Positions 8,833 to 18,818 are shown, counted from the first letter of the stretch. The stretch is 64,000 nucleotides of DNA from Bdellovibrionales bacterium RIFOXYD12_FULL_39_22 (GCA_001770205.1 MEQL01000039.1:136787-200786); one strand, 5' to 3'. Numbers and translations are program-made. Notes: generated from the letters alone by a model not told the origin.

Positions 8833-8995
8833 TTCACTGCCCCATTTTATGGGCATCCCCAATTCCCCCATCCTTTTTCTTTATATTCAGCATATTCAGC
8901 GAAACAATGATTTAAGGTGTTTGCTATAAACTAAAATATTTCCGCAAGAAAAACGACAATGCTGTATTAAAATATCTATCAAGCAGGAGATGTCT

Positions 8996-10576
8996 ATGAA
9001 TAATCAATTCCAATGGCAGTTGCCTTTTTCATCCCTAATCATCCCGGCCATTTTGTATGGCACTTTATTGGGGTGTCATCAAGTTAAAATTAATGATGGA
9101 GACGACAATATTGAAAAAAAAGAATCTCCGATTCCAGAGGGCCAAGAGGAATACAATCAGCATGAGGTAGCAACTATTCCGGAAGAGAAGTTCTCCACAA
9201 TATACGAAGTTGGCCCAGGGAAAACCTATCCAGAACCAGTTGATGTCCCCTGGGAATCTCTAAAGGCCGGGACGTTGATTAAAATATACTATCGCACAAC
9301 CCCTTATTTAAATAAATGGGCCATTGTTGGAAGTGGTACTCCCGATGCTCCAATCGTCATTAGGGGTATTTTAGAGAATGGAAAACGGCCAATAATCTCA
9401 GGAGTAAACGCCAGATCAAGAGGGGAACTTAGTTATCCCAATCAAAATAGATCCATAATTAAAGTTGGTGAAAGTAATATACCTAAAGACGAATTGCCTG
9501 ATAGCTCCACCGTCGACTACGCGGACTATTATAATAATCAAATTAACCGTAATATCATGATTGAAAATCTTGATGTCAGTGGCGCACACGCTAGTTATCG
9601 TTTTTACGATACAAACGGCAACTTACAATCTTATTCAGAAAATGCCGCCGCCATTCATGTAGTAAATGGAACAAACGTAACTATCAGCAACTGTCTTTTA
9701 CACAATAGCGGCAACGGTTTTTTCTCTGGCCATTATGCGGCCAACGTTGTGATGCAGTACAATTCTCTCTACGACAACGGAATAGTCAGCAACATCTATC
9801 ATCACAATAGTTACACCGAATCGTTTGGAATCACCTTTCAATTTAATCACTATGGGCCAATAAAGGCCGGTGCGCTAGGAAACAACTTAAAAGATCGCTC
9901 TAACGGAACGATCGTACGTTATAATTTTTTTGACGACGGCTCTCGCAATTTAGACTTAGTAGATAGTGACCACTCGTATATGCGCAATGACCCCTCTTAT
10001 CGAGTAACTTTTGTATATGGAAACATTATGATTAAGCGAGATATTTCCAGTAATGGACAATTTGTTCACTACGGTGGAGATGGGGCAGATCCCTCAATCT
10101 ATCGTAAAGGAACACTATGGTTTTTTAATAACACTCTGATCTCTTATAGGACTCAGAAAAACACCACTCTTTTTGGCCTGTCGAGCAATGATGAGCGCGT
10201 GGAATTTTTCAACAACATAGTTGATACAATTGCGGAAGGAAATAGAATCGCTGTGGCCGGATCACAAGGCGGCATCTTTAATTTTTATAACAATTGGTTG
10301 AAGGCCGGCTGGAAAACTACTCACGAATCCTCCATGGCCGGAGTTTTAACTTTTTCTTCTAGTAACTTGGTAGAAATTTCCTCTCCACTTACAAATATTG
10401 CTGCAAACACAATGGATTTCTCCTTAAAAGCAAACAGCTCTCCTATTGACTCTGGCGCAATAATTCCAAGTGAATTTAGTGGCCGACATTCACCGTTACA
10501 TGAATATGTTAATGAACAAAAGGGCAAAGAACGCACCAATGATGCTTCTTTAGATATGGGGGCACTTGAATTTTAA
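8996..10576 (+). CDS. Lipoprotein with right-handed parallel beta-helix (pectate-lyase-like fold)
   Basis: About 526 residues. The second ATG (8996) is preferred because the GGAG box immediately precedes the first one. The N-terminus is a lipoprotein signal ending LLGC. The body contains beta-helix rungs: repeated short strands with Asn ladders such as NGTNVTISNCLLHNSGNGF, NIMIENLDVSGAH and YNSLYDNGI, typical of PbH1/right-handed helix polysaccharide lyases and surface proteins. The C-terminal DASLDMGALEF block is common at the end of such secreted helices. It may bind or cut a polysaccharide at the cell surface; no catalytic residues can be assigned. It stands alone, convergent with the next gene. 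Confidence 0.75.
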   Translation: MNNQFQWQLPFSSLIIPAILYGTLLGCHQVKINDGDDNIEKKESPIPEGQEEYNQHEVATIPEEKFSTIYEVGPGKTYPEPVDVPWESLKAGTLIKIYYRTTPYLNKWAIVGSGTPDAPIVIRGILENGKRPIISGVNARSRGELSYPNQNRSIIKVGESNIPKDELPDSSTVDYADYYNNQINRNIMIENLDVSGAHASYRFYDTNGNLQSYSENAAAIHVVNGTNVTISNCLLHNSGNGFFSGHYAANVVMQYNSLYDNGIVSNIYHHNSYTESFGITFQFNHYGPIKAGALGNNLKDRSNGTIVRYNFFDDGSRNLDLVDSDHSYMRNDPSYRVTFVYGNIMIKRDISSNGQFVHYGGDGADPSIYRKGTLWFFNNTLISYRTQKNTTLFGLSSNDERVEFFNNIVDTIAEGNRIAVAGSQGGIFNFYNNWLKAGWKTTHESSMAGVLTFSSSNLVEISSPLTNIAANTMDFSLKANSSPIDSGAIIPSEFSGRHSPLHEYVNEQKGKERTNDASLDMGALEF

Positions 10577-10605
10577 AGTGGCCGGCAATGAATTACGATA
10601 TATTT

Positions 10606-11319
10606 TTATTTGTGCGAAATATTGCTATCAAAAATATGTGCATTGAAGGGATTATAGGTTATGAGAAAAAGAACCCAATAGCCCCCAACTTCCAGCAACT
10701 CCCCACGCTTAGAGGAAAGAGTCAGATAATACAAAATCAAAATGGCCACAAAACTAATTAGATGTTCTTTGCGTGGTATGGGACAGGCCAAACGATCAAT
10801 CCACTCTGCCAACCACCGCTTTTTCTTATATAACTGCGGCAATCCTAGCAAATAAAAGGCAAAAACCAGCGTAGCTCCTAGGCCAAAAATAAGCTTATTT
10901 AAGCGAATGCCTCCCAATTTCAAATTATGTAAATTTGTTTCGCCTTGCGTATTATTTTTAGCAAAAAAAATAGAACTTTTTACATCAAAAATACGCTGCC
11001 CCCACGAGATCTCTTCACCGGCCACGAAAAAAAACATTCCTCCCAACACAAACGTACAAAGTAAAAAAAGCAAACTTCTTTTACCTCGTAAAATTAAAAA
11101 ACGATAAAAACAAAGCAGTGCCCCAGCTACCAATCCCGCAAATTGCAGCCATTCTACCAGGCCATCTTCTCTTGTATAAATTTTTTTAAAAAAACTTTTC
11201 TTTCCATCAATCAAAAGCAGTGAAGAAAAAAGATGCAATTTTTCAAAAAGCGCTATCAAAACACCAACAATTATCACTGAAAAAATCAGAGATAAAATAA
11301 TCTTCTCTGTACGCTTCAC
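10606..11319 (-). CDS. Polytopic membrane protein with GEEISWGQR motif
   Basis: 237 residues with about six hydrophobic segments. The conserved feature is GEEISWGQRIF followed some 20 residues later by NTQGETNLHN, a pairing I recognise from uncharacterised bacterial inner-membrane proteins without an assigned activity. Glu, Trp, Gln and His in or near a membrane segment could form a functional site. The gene overlaps rpiB by 4 bp and is translated after it, so the two are co-transcribed, but a link with pentose phosphate metabolism is not evident. Confidence 0.6.
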   Translation of the reverse strand: MKRTEKIILSLIFSVIIVGVLIALFEKLHLFSSLLLIDGKKSFFKKIYTREDGLVEWLQFAGLVAGALLCFYRFLILRGKRSLLFLLCTFVLGGMFFFVAGEEISWGQRIFDVKSSIFFAKNNTQGETNLHNLKLGGIRLNKLIFGLGATLVFAFYLLGLPQLYKKKRWLAEWIDRLACPIPRKEHLISFVAILILYYLTLSSKRGELLEVGGYWVLFLITYNPFNAHIFDSNISHK

Positions 11320-11771
11320 GACTTAAGATCCTCTGGAGAGACTCCCAATGAATCAAAAAGCGCCAACCGGCCACTATGACGGCCTCCCTCAAAAAAACTT
11401 GCCAGCCACTCCATTGCCATAGAATTTATATCCTCTTGCGAAGAACTTCGCCCCCCCATGCAAAGGACATTAGCATTATTGTGCTGCCGAGATAAGCGGG
11501 CATCTTCGACTGAACGACATAAGGCCGCGCGAATACCACTAAAGCGATTGGCCACCATTGAAACGCCGATCCCACTACCGCACAAAACAATACCTAAAAT
11601 TTTCTCTTCTAAAACTTTCTGACAAACTGCCGCTGCAAATATTGGATAATCACAGCGCTGCTCGCTACTCGTTCCTACATCAACTATAGATATTTTTCTA
11701 TTCTCTAAAAAAGTTATTAACTTGGTTTTAGCATCGAAGGCAGCGTGATCAGAACCAATCACAATTTTCAT
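11316..11771 (-). CDS. rpiB: Ribose-5-phosphate isomerase B
   Basis: 151 residues, standard for RpiB/LacA-B. It interconverts ribose 5-phosphate and ribulose 5-phosphate in the pentose phosphate pathway. Visible family motifs: GSDHAAFDAK at the N-terminus, CDYPIFA, the anion-hole loop LCGSGIGVSMVANR, the catalytic Cys in GIRAALC and HNNANVLCMGGR. The ribosome binding site AGGAG precedes the ATG. It lies 28 bp downstream of ahcY and overlaps the following membrane-protein gene, so ahcY-rpiB-membrane protein is probably one operon. Confidence 0.96.
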   Translation of the reverse strand: MKIVIGSDHAAFDAKTKLITFLENRKISIVDVGTSSEQRCDYPIFAAAVCQKVLEEKILGIVLCGSGIGVSMVANRFSGIRAALCRSVEDARLSRQHNNANVLCMGGRSSSQEDINSMAMEWLASFFEGGRHSGRLALFDSLGVSPEDLKS

Positions 11772-11799
11772 CTAAACATTCTCCTTGGCCACTACCTGC

Positions 11800-13119
11800 C
11801 TAATAGCGATAGTGATCTGGTTTATAAGGACCACTCACACTAACACCAAGATATTTGGCCTGCGCTTCTGTTAAAGTATCTAGTTGTACACCTACTTTCC
11901 CCAGGTGCAAGCGCGCCACTCGCTCATCTAAATGCTTCGGCAACATATATACTTTATTTTGATAATTTTTATGATTTTTATAAAGCTCCATCTGCGCAAT
12001 TACCTGATTGGTAAAAGAGTTGCTCATAACAAATGAGGGATGGCCCTTGGCGCATCCGAGATTAACTAGACGTCCTTCTGCCAATACAATAATTCTTTTC
12101 CCATTGGGATAGTGATATTGATCAACTTGTGGCTTAATATTCACTTTTTTAATATCATCGCGCCCATTCAAGTAGGCAACATTTATTTCCGAATCAAAGT
12201 GGCCAATATTACACACAATGGCACCATCTTTCATCGCATCCAGATGATGTCCATCAATTACATCACAACATCCAGTGGCAGTAACAAAAATATCTCCAAT
12301 CTTTACAGCATCCACCAACTTCATCACTTCGTATCCCTCCATTGCCGCCTGCAATGCACAGATAGGGTCAATTTCAGTGACAACAACACGCCCACCCAAT
12401 CCTCTAAAGGCCTGAGCACACCCCTTGCCGACATCACCGTATCCGGCCACCACACAAATTTTTCCAGCGACCATAACTCCGGTGGCCCGTTTAATACCGT
12501 CCATTAGTGATTCGCGACAGCCATAAAGATTATCGAATTTAGATTTTGTAACGGAATCATTAACATTGATGGCCGGAACTTTTAGCGTCCCTTTTTTCTC
12601 CATCTCATATAAGCGATGAACACCTGTCGTGGTCTCTTCTGATAGGCCACGAACTTCTCCCATCAGCGAAGAAAATTTCGTGTGCAGCATAACCGTAAGA
12701 TCTCCACCATCATCTAAAATCATATTCGGTCCCTTTCCTCCGGGCCACTTTATTGTCTGCTCTACGCACCAATCATATTCCTCCAGAGATTCTCCTTTCC
12801 AGGCAAAAACGGGAACCCCTGTGGCCGCGATGGCCGCTGCCGCCTGATCTTCGGTGGAAAAAATATTGCATGAAGACCAACGAACTTCTGCGCCTAACTC
12901 CGTTAAGGTTTCGATCAAAACAGCTGTTTGAATAGTCATATGCAGACATCCCGCAATGCGCGCACCCTTTAAAGGTTTAGTAGGGCCATATTCCTGGCGA
13001 AGAGACATAAGGCCGGGCATCTCACTTTCAGCAATGGCAATCTCTTTTCTCCCCCAATCTGCCAGAGAGATATCTTTTACTTTGTAATCGTTGTTAGTAG
13101 TTTTATTGGTTGTTGCCAT
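11800..13119 (-). CDS. ahcY: Adenosylhomocysteinase (S-adenosylhomocysteine hydrolase)
   Basis: 439 residues, close to bacterial SahH length. It hydrolyses S-adenosylhomocysteine to adenosine and homocysteine, relieving product inhibition of methyltransferases. NAD-binding [19 protein letters not shown], the [21 protein letters not shown] block and the C-terminal KPDHYRY tail that closes the neighbouring subunit's NAD site are all present. AAGGAG precedes the ATG. I looked for an SAH riboswitch in the ~90 bp upstream and saw none. Confidence 0.97.
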   Translation of the reverse strand: MATTNKTTNNDYKVKDISLADWGRKEIAIAESEMPGLMSLRQEYGPTKPLKGARIAGCLHMTIQTAVLIETLTELGAEVRWSSCNIFSTEDQAAAAIAATGVPVFAWKGESLEEYDWCVEQTIKWPGGKGPNMILDDGGDLTVMLHTKFSSLMGEVRGLSEETTTGVHRLYEMEKKGTLKVPAINVNDSVTKSKFDNLYGCRESLMDGIKRATGVMVAGKICVVAGYGDVGKGCAQAFRGLGGRVVVTEIDPICALQAAMEGYEVMKLVDAVKIGDIFVTATGCCDVIDGHHLDAMKDGAIVCNIGHFDSEINVAYLNGRDDIKKVNIKPQVDQYHYPNGKRIIVLAEGRLVNLGCAKGHPSFVMSNSFTNQVIAQMELYKNHKNYQNKVYMLPKHLDERVARLHLGKVGVQLDTLTEAQAKYLGVSVSGPYKPDHYRY

Positions 13120-13208
13120 AACGTACTCCTTAAGAAAGATGTAATAATTTTCTGAGTGTAAATTTTAGATTATTGAATACCTCGAATGGCCCTACTTCGT
13201 CAAAGAAA

Positions 13209-14027
13209 TCAAAATTTTTCCGCCAATTTCATGGCCAGCGTTGGAGAGGAAAATTTTAAAAGAGCACTACTGTTGACAACCTTATCTAGATGTCTAGATG
13301 CCTTACTAAAAAAGTAGGAAGACACTTCTCCATCCTTAAGAAAAATTGTATCACCCTTGCCTGCAAATTTGCGGGAAACAAATTCCGAGTCTAAAAAGCA
13401 TATTTCACGAATCATGAAGTTATTGCCCATGTAGATAATTATGCAATAATCACTCAAATCAACTAATGTCTTTTTTATCTTTACGCCCTTGGGAGAAGAG
13501 ACATCACTCCAGCTAACATTAACCTCTACTCGCTTATCTTCTAGTAAAAAATCAAATCCTCGTTGCGAGGTAGACTTTATCTGTTTCAATGCAAAAATGC
13601 AGCGCGCATACCACTCTCCTAATTGCGTAGGAAAATTTTTACCATTTAAAATAATCTGATTAGTGCGCAAAACTTCATAGGCCTTATGAATCTCACTCAG
13701 AGAGTCAATAATTGCTCGGTTATTTGGCATGTGGATGATATATATTTTGCGAGAAACACGCTTGGTTAGCTTTTTCCCAAACTGAGATTCATACCATTCA
13801 ACAAATTGGCCATTGCCAATAAAATCAAACGAATCATAAATTAGTCCATTGGCAAAAAGGACGCTGACATCTTTCAGCGCAGGTATTTTTTTGACTAGAT
13901 AGGCAAGCGGCGCAAACTGTCGCTCTTGTGCTCCCTGAAGAAAATACTCTTCCGAGTCATAATCAGAGCTTCCATGAGTCGCGCTTGAAAAAACCTCTAT
14001 CTCTTTGAAAATCTCCTCAAAATTCAT
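13209..14027 (-). CDS. Unknown protein with PD-(D/E)XK-nuclease-like core
   Basis: 272 residues, no signal peptide. Residues ~133-175 read GEWYARCIFALKQI, then GFDFLLEDKRVEVNVSW, the order expected of a restriction-endonuclease-like fold: a Glu in the first helix, Asp in a beta-turn, then E-x-basic. The usual catalytic Lys is replaced (EVNV), so the protein may be inactive or use another residue. The N- and C-terminal parts are unlike anything I recognise. It sits alone between ahcY and a lipoprotein gene with no methyltransferase nearby, so a classical restriction system is unlikely. Confidence 0.4.
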   Translation of the reverse strand: MNFEEIFKEIEVFSSATHGSSDYDSEEYFLQGAQERQFAPLAYLVKKIPALKDVSVLFANGLIYDSFDFIGNGQFVEWYESQFGKKLTKRVSRKIYIIHMPNNRAIIDSLSEIHKAYEVLRTNQIILNGKNFPTQLGEWYARCIFALKQIKSTSQRGFDFLLEDKRVEVNVSWSDVSSPKGVKIKKTLVDLSDYCIIIYMGNNFMIREICFLDSEFVSRKFAGKGDTIFLKDGEVSSYFFSKASRHLDKVVNSSALLKFSSPTLAMKLAEKF

Positions 14028-14129
14028 CTTGGCCTATAATTTAAAAATCAGTAAATATCAGATAAATGATAGACTTTTTTTTCTTGGAAACCAAGTCTCT
14101 TTGAGGATTAATCAACGATTCAACGAAAA

Positions 14130-14771
14130 TTAATAATATTGGAAGCAACCATACCCATCACAACCTTCATAATAATAGCCTTCTCCAGTTACCAGGTTAT
14201 AATAATAAACTGGGTTGACGGCCACGGGAACGTTTAAGTCAATAAAATAGACCTTATTCTCGGTAGTGGTAATCTCATAGGCGGCATCTCCCATGCGCCG
14301 CTCAAATTTTTTCTTATTCAAAATATTAATCAATTTGTTAATCACTGCTTGATGAGTAGTTTCTACTGCCGAGTCATACTCCCCATTTTCGTGATGAACA
14401 ACAGCATCAATTTCGCTTCGGTCAAAATAGCCTTTGCGGTCATAATCCTGAGAATAGCTATTACAGGTCAGCCAATCCCAACTACAATGGTCTTCTATTT
14501 CTATGCTGTTTATATAATCCCGATACGTAACAGTAAAATCGCCCAGTGGCCGACGAAAACTTCCGGCCACTACTTTCTTTTTAAATTCAGTTATTGCGTA
14601 AATGAATTGATGGGTGTCAGTAGGATGATAACCGGTCGTCGGCGTCGTCGCAGGATTAGTACCAGAAGTAGGAGTCTTGCTGGGAACCGTTTTATTATCC
14701 GATCCGCAACTTGCCAAAAACAGTATTGTTAATATTGAAGCTAACAATGTGGTTGATTTAATAACTTTCAT
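14130..14771 (-). CDS. Small lipoprotein of unknown function
   Basis: 213 residues from ATG 14771, preceded by GAGGAG; the longer frame upstream lacks a signal. The signal peptide ends in the lipobox LASC. A Thr/Pro/Ser linker of about 25 residues follows, then a globular domain with an odd Tyr/Cys-rich C-terminus (YYYNLVTGEGYYYEGCDGYG). The linker suggests a domain projecting from the outer membrane. No family recognised. Confidence 0.65.
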   Translation of the reverse strand: MKVIKSTTLLASILTILFLASCGSDNKTVPSKTPTSGTNPATTPTTGYHPTDTHQFIYAITEFKKKVVAGSFRRPLGDFTVTYRDYINSIEIEDHCSWDWLTCNSYSQDYDRKGYFDRSEIDAVVHHENGEYDSAVETTHQAVINKLINILNKKKFERRMGDAAYEITTTENKVYFIDLNVPVAVNPVYYYNLVTGEGYYYEGCDGYGCFQYY

Positions 14772-15028
14772 GGTAATTCTCCTCTTAAAACGTAATTCTT
14801 CAAGCAATAATAAGCAAAGATCATTCCAGGCCGCTTATATACTTTTCAATGAATTATACTGGGGAGATAGTAAAAAATGTGCCATCCGTGGACGGTTGTC
14901 TAAAAACTATACAATTCGTACGTATTGGCATGTCGTATATATTGCCATCAACTTTTCCCTCATCTTGTCGATACGTTAGGCAATAAAAAACTAGATGCTC
15001 GTTTAACATTAAAACAAGGTATTCCCCT

Positions 15029-16342
15029 ATGGCCACATTAGACATTCTCCACGGATTAACTCAAGATGATTTTAATGCAGAAACGCTGGGAGAAAACAAG
15101 TTTGCCAATCCCCTAAATCTTCCTGATGCCTACATGATGTCCATCGGAAAACGTGTGTTGTTTCAAAATATTATCGTGGATGAAAAAAAAATTGAAGGAA
15201 AAGAGTTGTTCAGCTTTGAACGTCCGGGCCCATTTCGAAAAATTTTTTTTGATCCAACTAAAATAAACGTGGGCATTGTCACTTGTGGTGGGCTATGCCC
15301 AGGACTTAATAACGTCATTCGCTCCATTACCTATGACTGTCTCGATGGGTACAAAGTTAAAAACGTCTATGGTTTTAAAAATGGATTTGAAGGCCTTACT
15401 TCCGAATACAGTCAAGAGGCCCTTCGCTTAAGTGCTGATATGGTAAACTCCATTCATGAACAAGGAGGAACTATTCTCGGCACTTCTCGTGGAGCTCAAA
15501 CTGAAGTTGACATGGTGGACACATTAGTAAAATTTAATATCTCCATTTTATTTGTTATCGGAGGCGACGGCACTCATCACGGTTCACAAAAAATTGCCGA
15601 GGAAATCAAACGCCGCAACTTAAAAATCTCCATCATTGGCATTCCCAAAACGATCGACAATGACATTCTTTTTATTCACAAAACCTTTGGCTTTGATACC
15701 GCAGTAGAAGAGGCCCGCAAGGCCATTAGTGCCGCCCATGTTGAGGCCAAAGGCGCGCGCAATGGAATCGGCCTAGTAAAACTAATGGGACGACACTCGG
15801 GCTTTATTGCTCTCCATGCCACACTAGCATCTGGCAGCGTAAATGTTTGTCTAATCCCCGAAGAAGAAGATTTTAGTCTAGAAAACCTCTTTGAGCGTAT
15901 TGAAAAACGCTTTACAAAAAGTGATCATTTAGTGGTAGTAGTGGCCGAAGGGGTTGGCCAAGATTTTTTAAACAAATCTATCGAAAAAAAGTATGATGCC
16001 TCCGGCAATATAGTTTTGCAGGACATTGGAATATTTTTAAAAAAGGAAATATCCAAACACCTAGAGTCCAAGAAATTTCCTCATACCATCAAATATATCG
16101 ATCCCAGTTATATGATCCGCTCCACTTCGGCCAATGCAATCGACTCTTCTTTCTGTTTGCGTCTTGGTACTTATGCTGTTCATGCGGGAATGGCCGGGAG
16201 AACCAACGTCTTAATTGGTTATTGGAATCAACACTATTGCCTGGTACCAATCCCACTGGCCTTGCGACAACGCAAACAAGTCAATATAAACGGTGCGGAG
16301 TGGCGCTCAGTTTTAGAGATCACCGTTCCTAAGCAAAAATAG
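15029..16342 (+). CDS. pfkA: 6-phosphofructokinase, PFK group with Gly-Lys substrate signature
   Basis: 437 residues, longer than E. coli PfkA (320) and similar to the plant/protist/spirochaete group. It phosphorylates fructose 6-phosphate in glycolysis. The nucleotide site begins at VGIVTCGGLCPGLN (~81-94). GGDGT (178-182) has Gly where PPi-dependent enzymes have Asp, while PKTIDND (206-212) has the Lys typical of PPi enzymes. Plant-type ATP enzymes share this combination, so ATP dependence is the better guess, but phosphoryl donor needs assay. The sugar-phosphate motif MGRHSGFIALHA is intact. Its 3' end overlaps the convergent solo ChlI gene by 14 bp. Confidence 0.93.
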   Translation: MATLDILHGLTQDDFNAETLGENKFANPLNLPDAYMMSIGKRVLFQNIIVDEKKIEGKELFSFERPGPFRKIFFDPTKINVGIVTCGGLCPGLNNVIRSITYDCLDGYKVKNVYGFKNGFEGLTSEYSQEALRLSADMVNSIHEQGGTILGTSRGAQTEVDMVDTLVKFNISILFVIGGDGTHHGSQKIAEEIKRRNLKISIIGIPKTIDNDILFIHKTFGFDTAVEEARKAISAAHVEAKGARNGIGLVKLMGRHSGFIALHATLASGSVNVCLIPEEEDFSLENLFERIEKRFTKSDHLVVVVAEGVGQDFLNKSIEKKYDASGNIVLQDIGIFLKKEISKHLESKKFPHTIKYIDPSYMIRSTSANAIDSSFCLRLGTYAVHAGMAGRTNVLIGYWNQHYCLVPIPLALRQRKQVNINGAEWRSVLEITVPKQK

Positions 16343-16895
16343 TCAACTCTCCCCCCATGGACTCCTGCAAAATTTCTCTAGTGGAGATTGATTCATACCT
16401 AAAAGGACAAATGGGGCCCAATAATTCCTCTAGTGATATCATTTTCGCCTCAGCCTCCTCTCTAACTGGGCACTCCCCACAAAAGAGAATTTTTTTTTCA
16501 CCTTGAACTAATTTCTCACCTCGTCCATCAAACAATAAAACCGCAACTTTATTATCTAAATATATTCTTCCACTGGACATAAATTGATGTAATTTTTTTA
16601 TGCGCAAATGGCCTGTTAGCGTTAGAAATAGAATTAAAATGGGAAGCTCTAGCCATAATATTTTATTTTTGTCTTTAACTTCAACATCTCGATCAACACA
16701 AATTACATAGCGCTTAAGTTGAAACTTTAATCCGTTACTCTTACAAATATATAGAATTTTTTCTTTAATAAATTTCCCCGACTGTCCCAGTCCTATAATC
16801 TCTAAGCCAGGAAGTCCTTTGGCTGAATAACCAAAAATATCCACCAGAGAAATCCCTTTAGGTCCGGGATAATAACCTCGAATATACTCTTCCAT
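16329..16895 (-). CDS. Solo ChlI domain protein (N-terminal half of ComM/YifB-like Mg chelatase)
   Basis: 188 residues resembling only the N-terminal domain of ComM/YifB: GISLVDIFGYSAKGLPGLEI, IIGLGQSGKFIKEKI, then a segment aligning with the V-NLAPA-region and the L-ELPILI strand. The AAA+ ATPase module that follows in ComM (about 300 residues) is absent, with no frame remnant downstream. A GECPVREEAEAK stretch may be a short C-terminal replacement. In ComM this domain accompanies a branch-migration helicase in natural transformation; alone it has no known job. The matching signature is diverged. Confidence 0.6.
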   Translation of the reverse strand: MEEYIRGYYPGPKGISLVDIFGYSAKGLPGLEIIGLGQSGKFIKEKILYICKSNGLKFQLKRYVICVDRDVEVKDKNKILWLELPILILFLTLTGHLRIKKLHQFMSSGRIYLDNKVAVLLFDGRGEKLVQGEKKILFCGECPVREEAEAKMISLEELLGPICPFRYESISTREILQESMGGELTIFA

Positions 16896-17033
16896 TTTAC
16901 TTCCCTTCCTTTTTTATATTGTCATGGCCCATTCAATTGGACATTGTCTAACGATAAGATATCTCTTTGCATTCACACATAATCTGACTAGTTCTTTAAA
17001 GTTTTTTTTGAAATAATCTATTTTATTACTTAG

Positions 17034-17897
17034 CTAGAAGGAATGAGCATATATGAGTTGAAAAATTTTATTGGATTCATCGGAAAACATCATAGTGTTA
17101 TCGTCTTGCACAGAAGATACTCTGGCCGTTATGCGTTCACTTAATTTTTTGTCGAAATCGGCACGCCAAGAGGCGGCCTTTAGATTGTAGTGAATTCCTG
17201 AATAAACTCCCGCTGACTTTATTCCTTTCGACAAGTACATATCTTTACGCCCTTTGGCGGTTAAAACAAAGCGATAATCAACAAAAGGATTTTCTAAATC
17301 TATCCAACCAATCCCTTGCAACAATCTTCCCTTGGCCCTAATTTTTACTGATTTAGAAAATTCCACTTTGGCATCTGGCCGCAAGGCCACTTCCGCTCGG
17401 CCAATCTGCGCAAGAGTTGAACCTTTCTCCGCGCGCTTAATCTCTCCGGCCAATAGCCTGTCAAAATATTTAATAGTGTTTTTTTCAACATAGCTACGTT
17501 GGTGTTTATTGTTAGGAACTTTATATCTTTGTAATGATTCTAAATTCCAATCCTTCGCATACTCTTCGGTTTGTCTCCACTTGGCCAGTTGGCCACGTGT
17601 TTGCGCTAGGATATTTGAGGAGTCCTCTTGTAATACCGTATCTACCCACAAAACTTGCTCAAAAGGAAAAACTTCTACATCGTCATCAGGCGTAAAGTTG
17701 GCCGGAGCACGTCCCACACTGCCATGGAAGTAAGGAGAAAGCATCTCTAGACGTAATTCAAAGGCCAGTAATTTTAGTGGCGCTAGTAACATTACTAGTA
17801 GCGTAACAAGAATGATGGCGAACTTGATGTCGGATCGCTTCGACACTTGTCTAATATTTAGACGGTTCTGGCCTTCATAGTATTCATCCCAATTCAT
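17034..17897 (-). CDS. Membrane-anchored periplasmic protein of unknown function
   Basis: 287 residues: about 25 cytoplasmic residues, one transmembrane helix (~26-45, FAIILVTLLVMLLAPLKLLAF), then a periplasmic domain of ~240 residues. The last 120 residues have alternating hydrophobic strands and conserved-looking KGRKDMYLSK and SSVQDDNTMMFSD, suggesting a beta-rich fold. It lies 80 bp downstream of parB on the same strand, with an ATG preceded by CAGGGTG. No family recognised. Confidence 0.6.
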   Translation of the reverse strand: MNWDEYYEGQNRLNIRQVSKRSDIKFAIILVTLLVMLLAPLKLLAFELRLEMLSPYFHGSVGRAPANFTPDDDVEVFPFEQVLWVDTVLQEDSSNILAQTRGQLAKWRQTEEYAKDWNLESLQRYKVPNNKHQRSYVEKNTIKYFDRLLAGEIKRAEKGSTLAQIGRAEVALRPDAKVEFSKSVKIRAKGRLLQGIGWIDLENPFVDYRFVLTAKGRKDMYLSKGIKSAGVYSGIHYNLKAASWRADFDKKLSERITARVSSVQDDNTMMFSDESNKIFQLIYAHSF

Positions 17898-17978
17898 AAA
17901 AGCACCCTGTAATTACTACAGTCCCCATTGACTCTTACAGGTATCATTGCAATGGCCATACCAAAAAAGGCCAGCAAC

Positions 17979-18758
17979 CTATTGAATTGTACTAGAGATA
18001 TTGCCGCCTTCGGCCGTCAATTTTTTTATCGATAATCCCGCTAATTGATCTGCTTCCTTCTCCAGCAAGTACTTTAGCTGAGAGCGCTTAGTAAGCTCCC
18101 CCTCTTCAATCTTGGCAAAAAGGATCTCTCTGAGTGCTAAATTTGATAATTCATCCACTTCTAATAAAACATATTTTTCAATATTAAATTTTTTAGCAGC
18201 TTCTTTTATACCCGTGGATAGCTTGGCTATTTGCAAGCTACGATGTACATCTGATTTTGAAAGCGAAAGGGCCACTTGAATTTTTCGCTCAGAGGCGTTG
18301 GTGGCCATTTGATAATTTAATATCCCATCTGCTTTATCTATATAGTGTAATGCCTCGCGCGAAGAGTTCTCTGAAAACTGAATCGCCAGTAGCTCTTCTT
18401 CTGTTTTGTTATCTAAAACAAAGCAAGGGGCCGAATTTTTTTGAATCAAATTCATAGCACGATAGCGACGCTCTCCGCAGATCAAACGATACCGGCCATC
18501 CCGATCCTTATGTAAAACCAAGGGTTGAATCAGTCCATTAATCTGAATATTCTCTGCCAAATCCCTAATGGATTTATCATCAAACTTAGTTCGCACTTGG
18601 CCTAGTACTCGAATCTCTTTTAACTCAATTTCCTGAACTTTAGCACCTTGAAAAAGTTTGTTATCAGATACGGCGAAAACATCAGAACCTAAAACTTCGG
18701 TAGGATCAATTCTTTGACGATCTTTTTTCAAAACTCGGGGGGCAAAAGTCTTTGCCAT
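17979..18758 (-). CDS. parB: ParB-like partition protein
   Basis: 259 residues. It has an N-terminal ParB/Spo0J domain with IELKEIRV, QVRTKFDD and the CTPase motif region LICGERRYRAM. A central helix-turn-helix (ALSLSKSDVHRSLQIAKL) would bind parS. ParB loads at parS, slides as a clamp fuelled by CTP and is moved by ParA. It lies 60 bp after parA in the same operon. No canonical TGTTTCACGTGAAACA parS is visible in the window and none of the usual gidAB neighbours is present, so this may be a secondary or plasmid-derived partition pair. Confidence 0.9.
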   Translation of the reverse strand: MAKTFAPRVLKKDRQRIDPTEVLGSDVFAVSDNKLFQGAKVQEIELKEIRVLGQVRTKFDDKSIRDLAENIQINGLIQPLVLHKDRDGRYRLICGERRYRAMNLIQKNSAPCFVLDNKTEEELLAIQFSENSSREALHYIDKADGILNYQMATNASERKIQVALSLSKSDVHRSLQIAKLSTGIKEAAKKFNIEKYVLLEVDELSNLALREILFAKIEEGELTKRSQLKYLLEKEADQLAGLSIKKLTAEGGNISSTIQ

Positions 18759-18818
18759 AGTTCCTCCACTTCCTTGTGAATAAAAGTTATCTCTCTTTGT
18801 GTCTAACTATATGTTTAA

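Noticed and set aside
12112..12507. 131-codon plus-strand frame inside ahcY
   Set aside because: Antisense shadow of a conserved enzyme gene.
13120..13208. Possible SAH riboswitch upstream of ahcY
   Set aside because: Only about 90 bp; no matching stems or consensus found.
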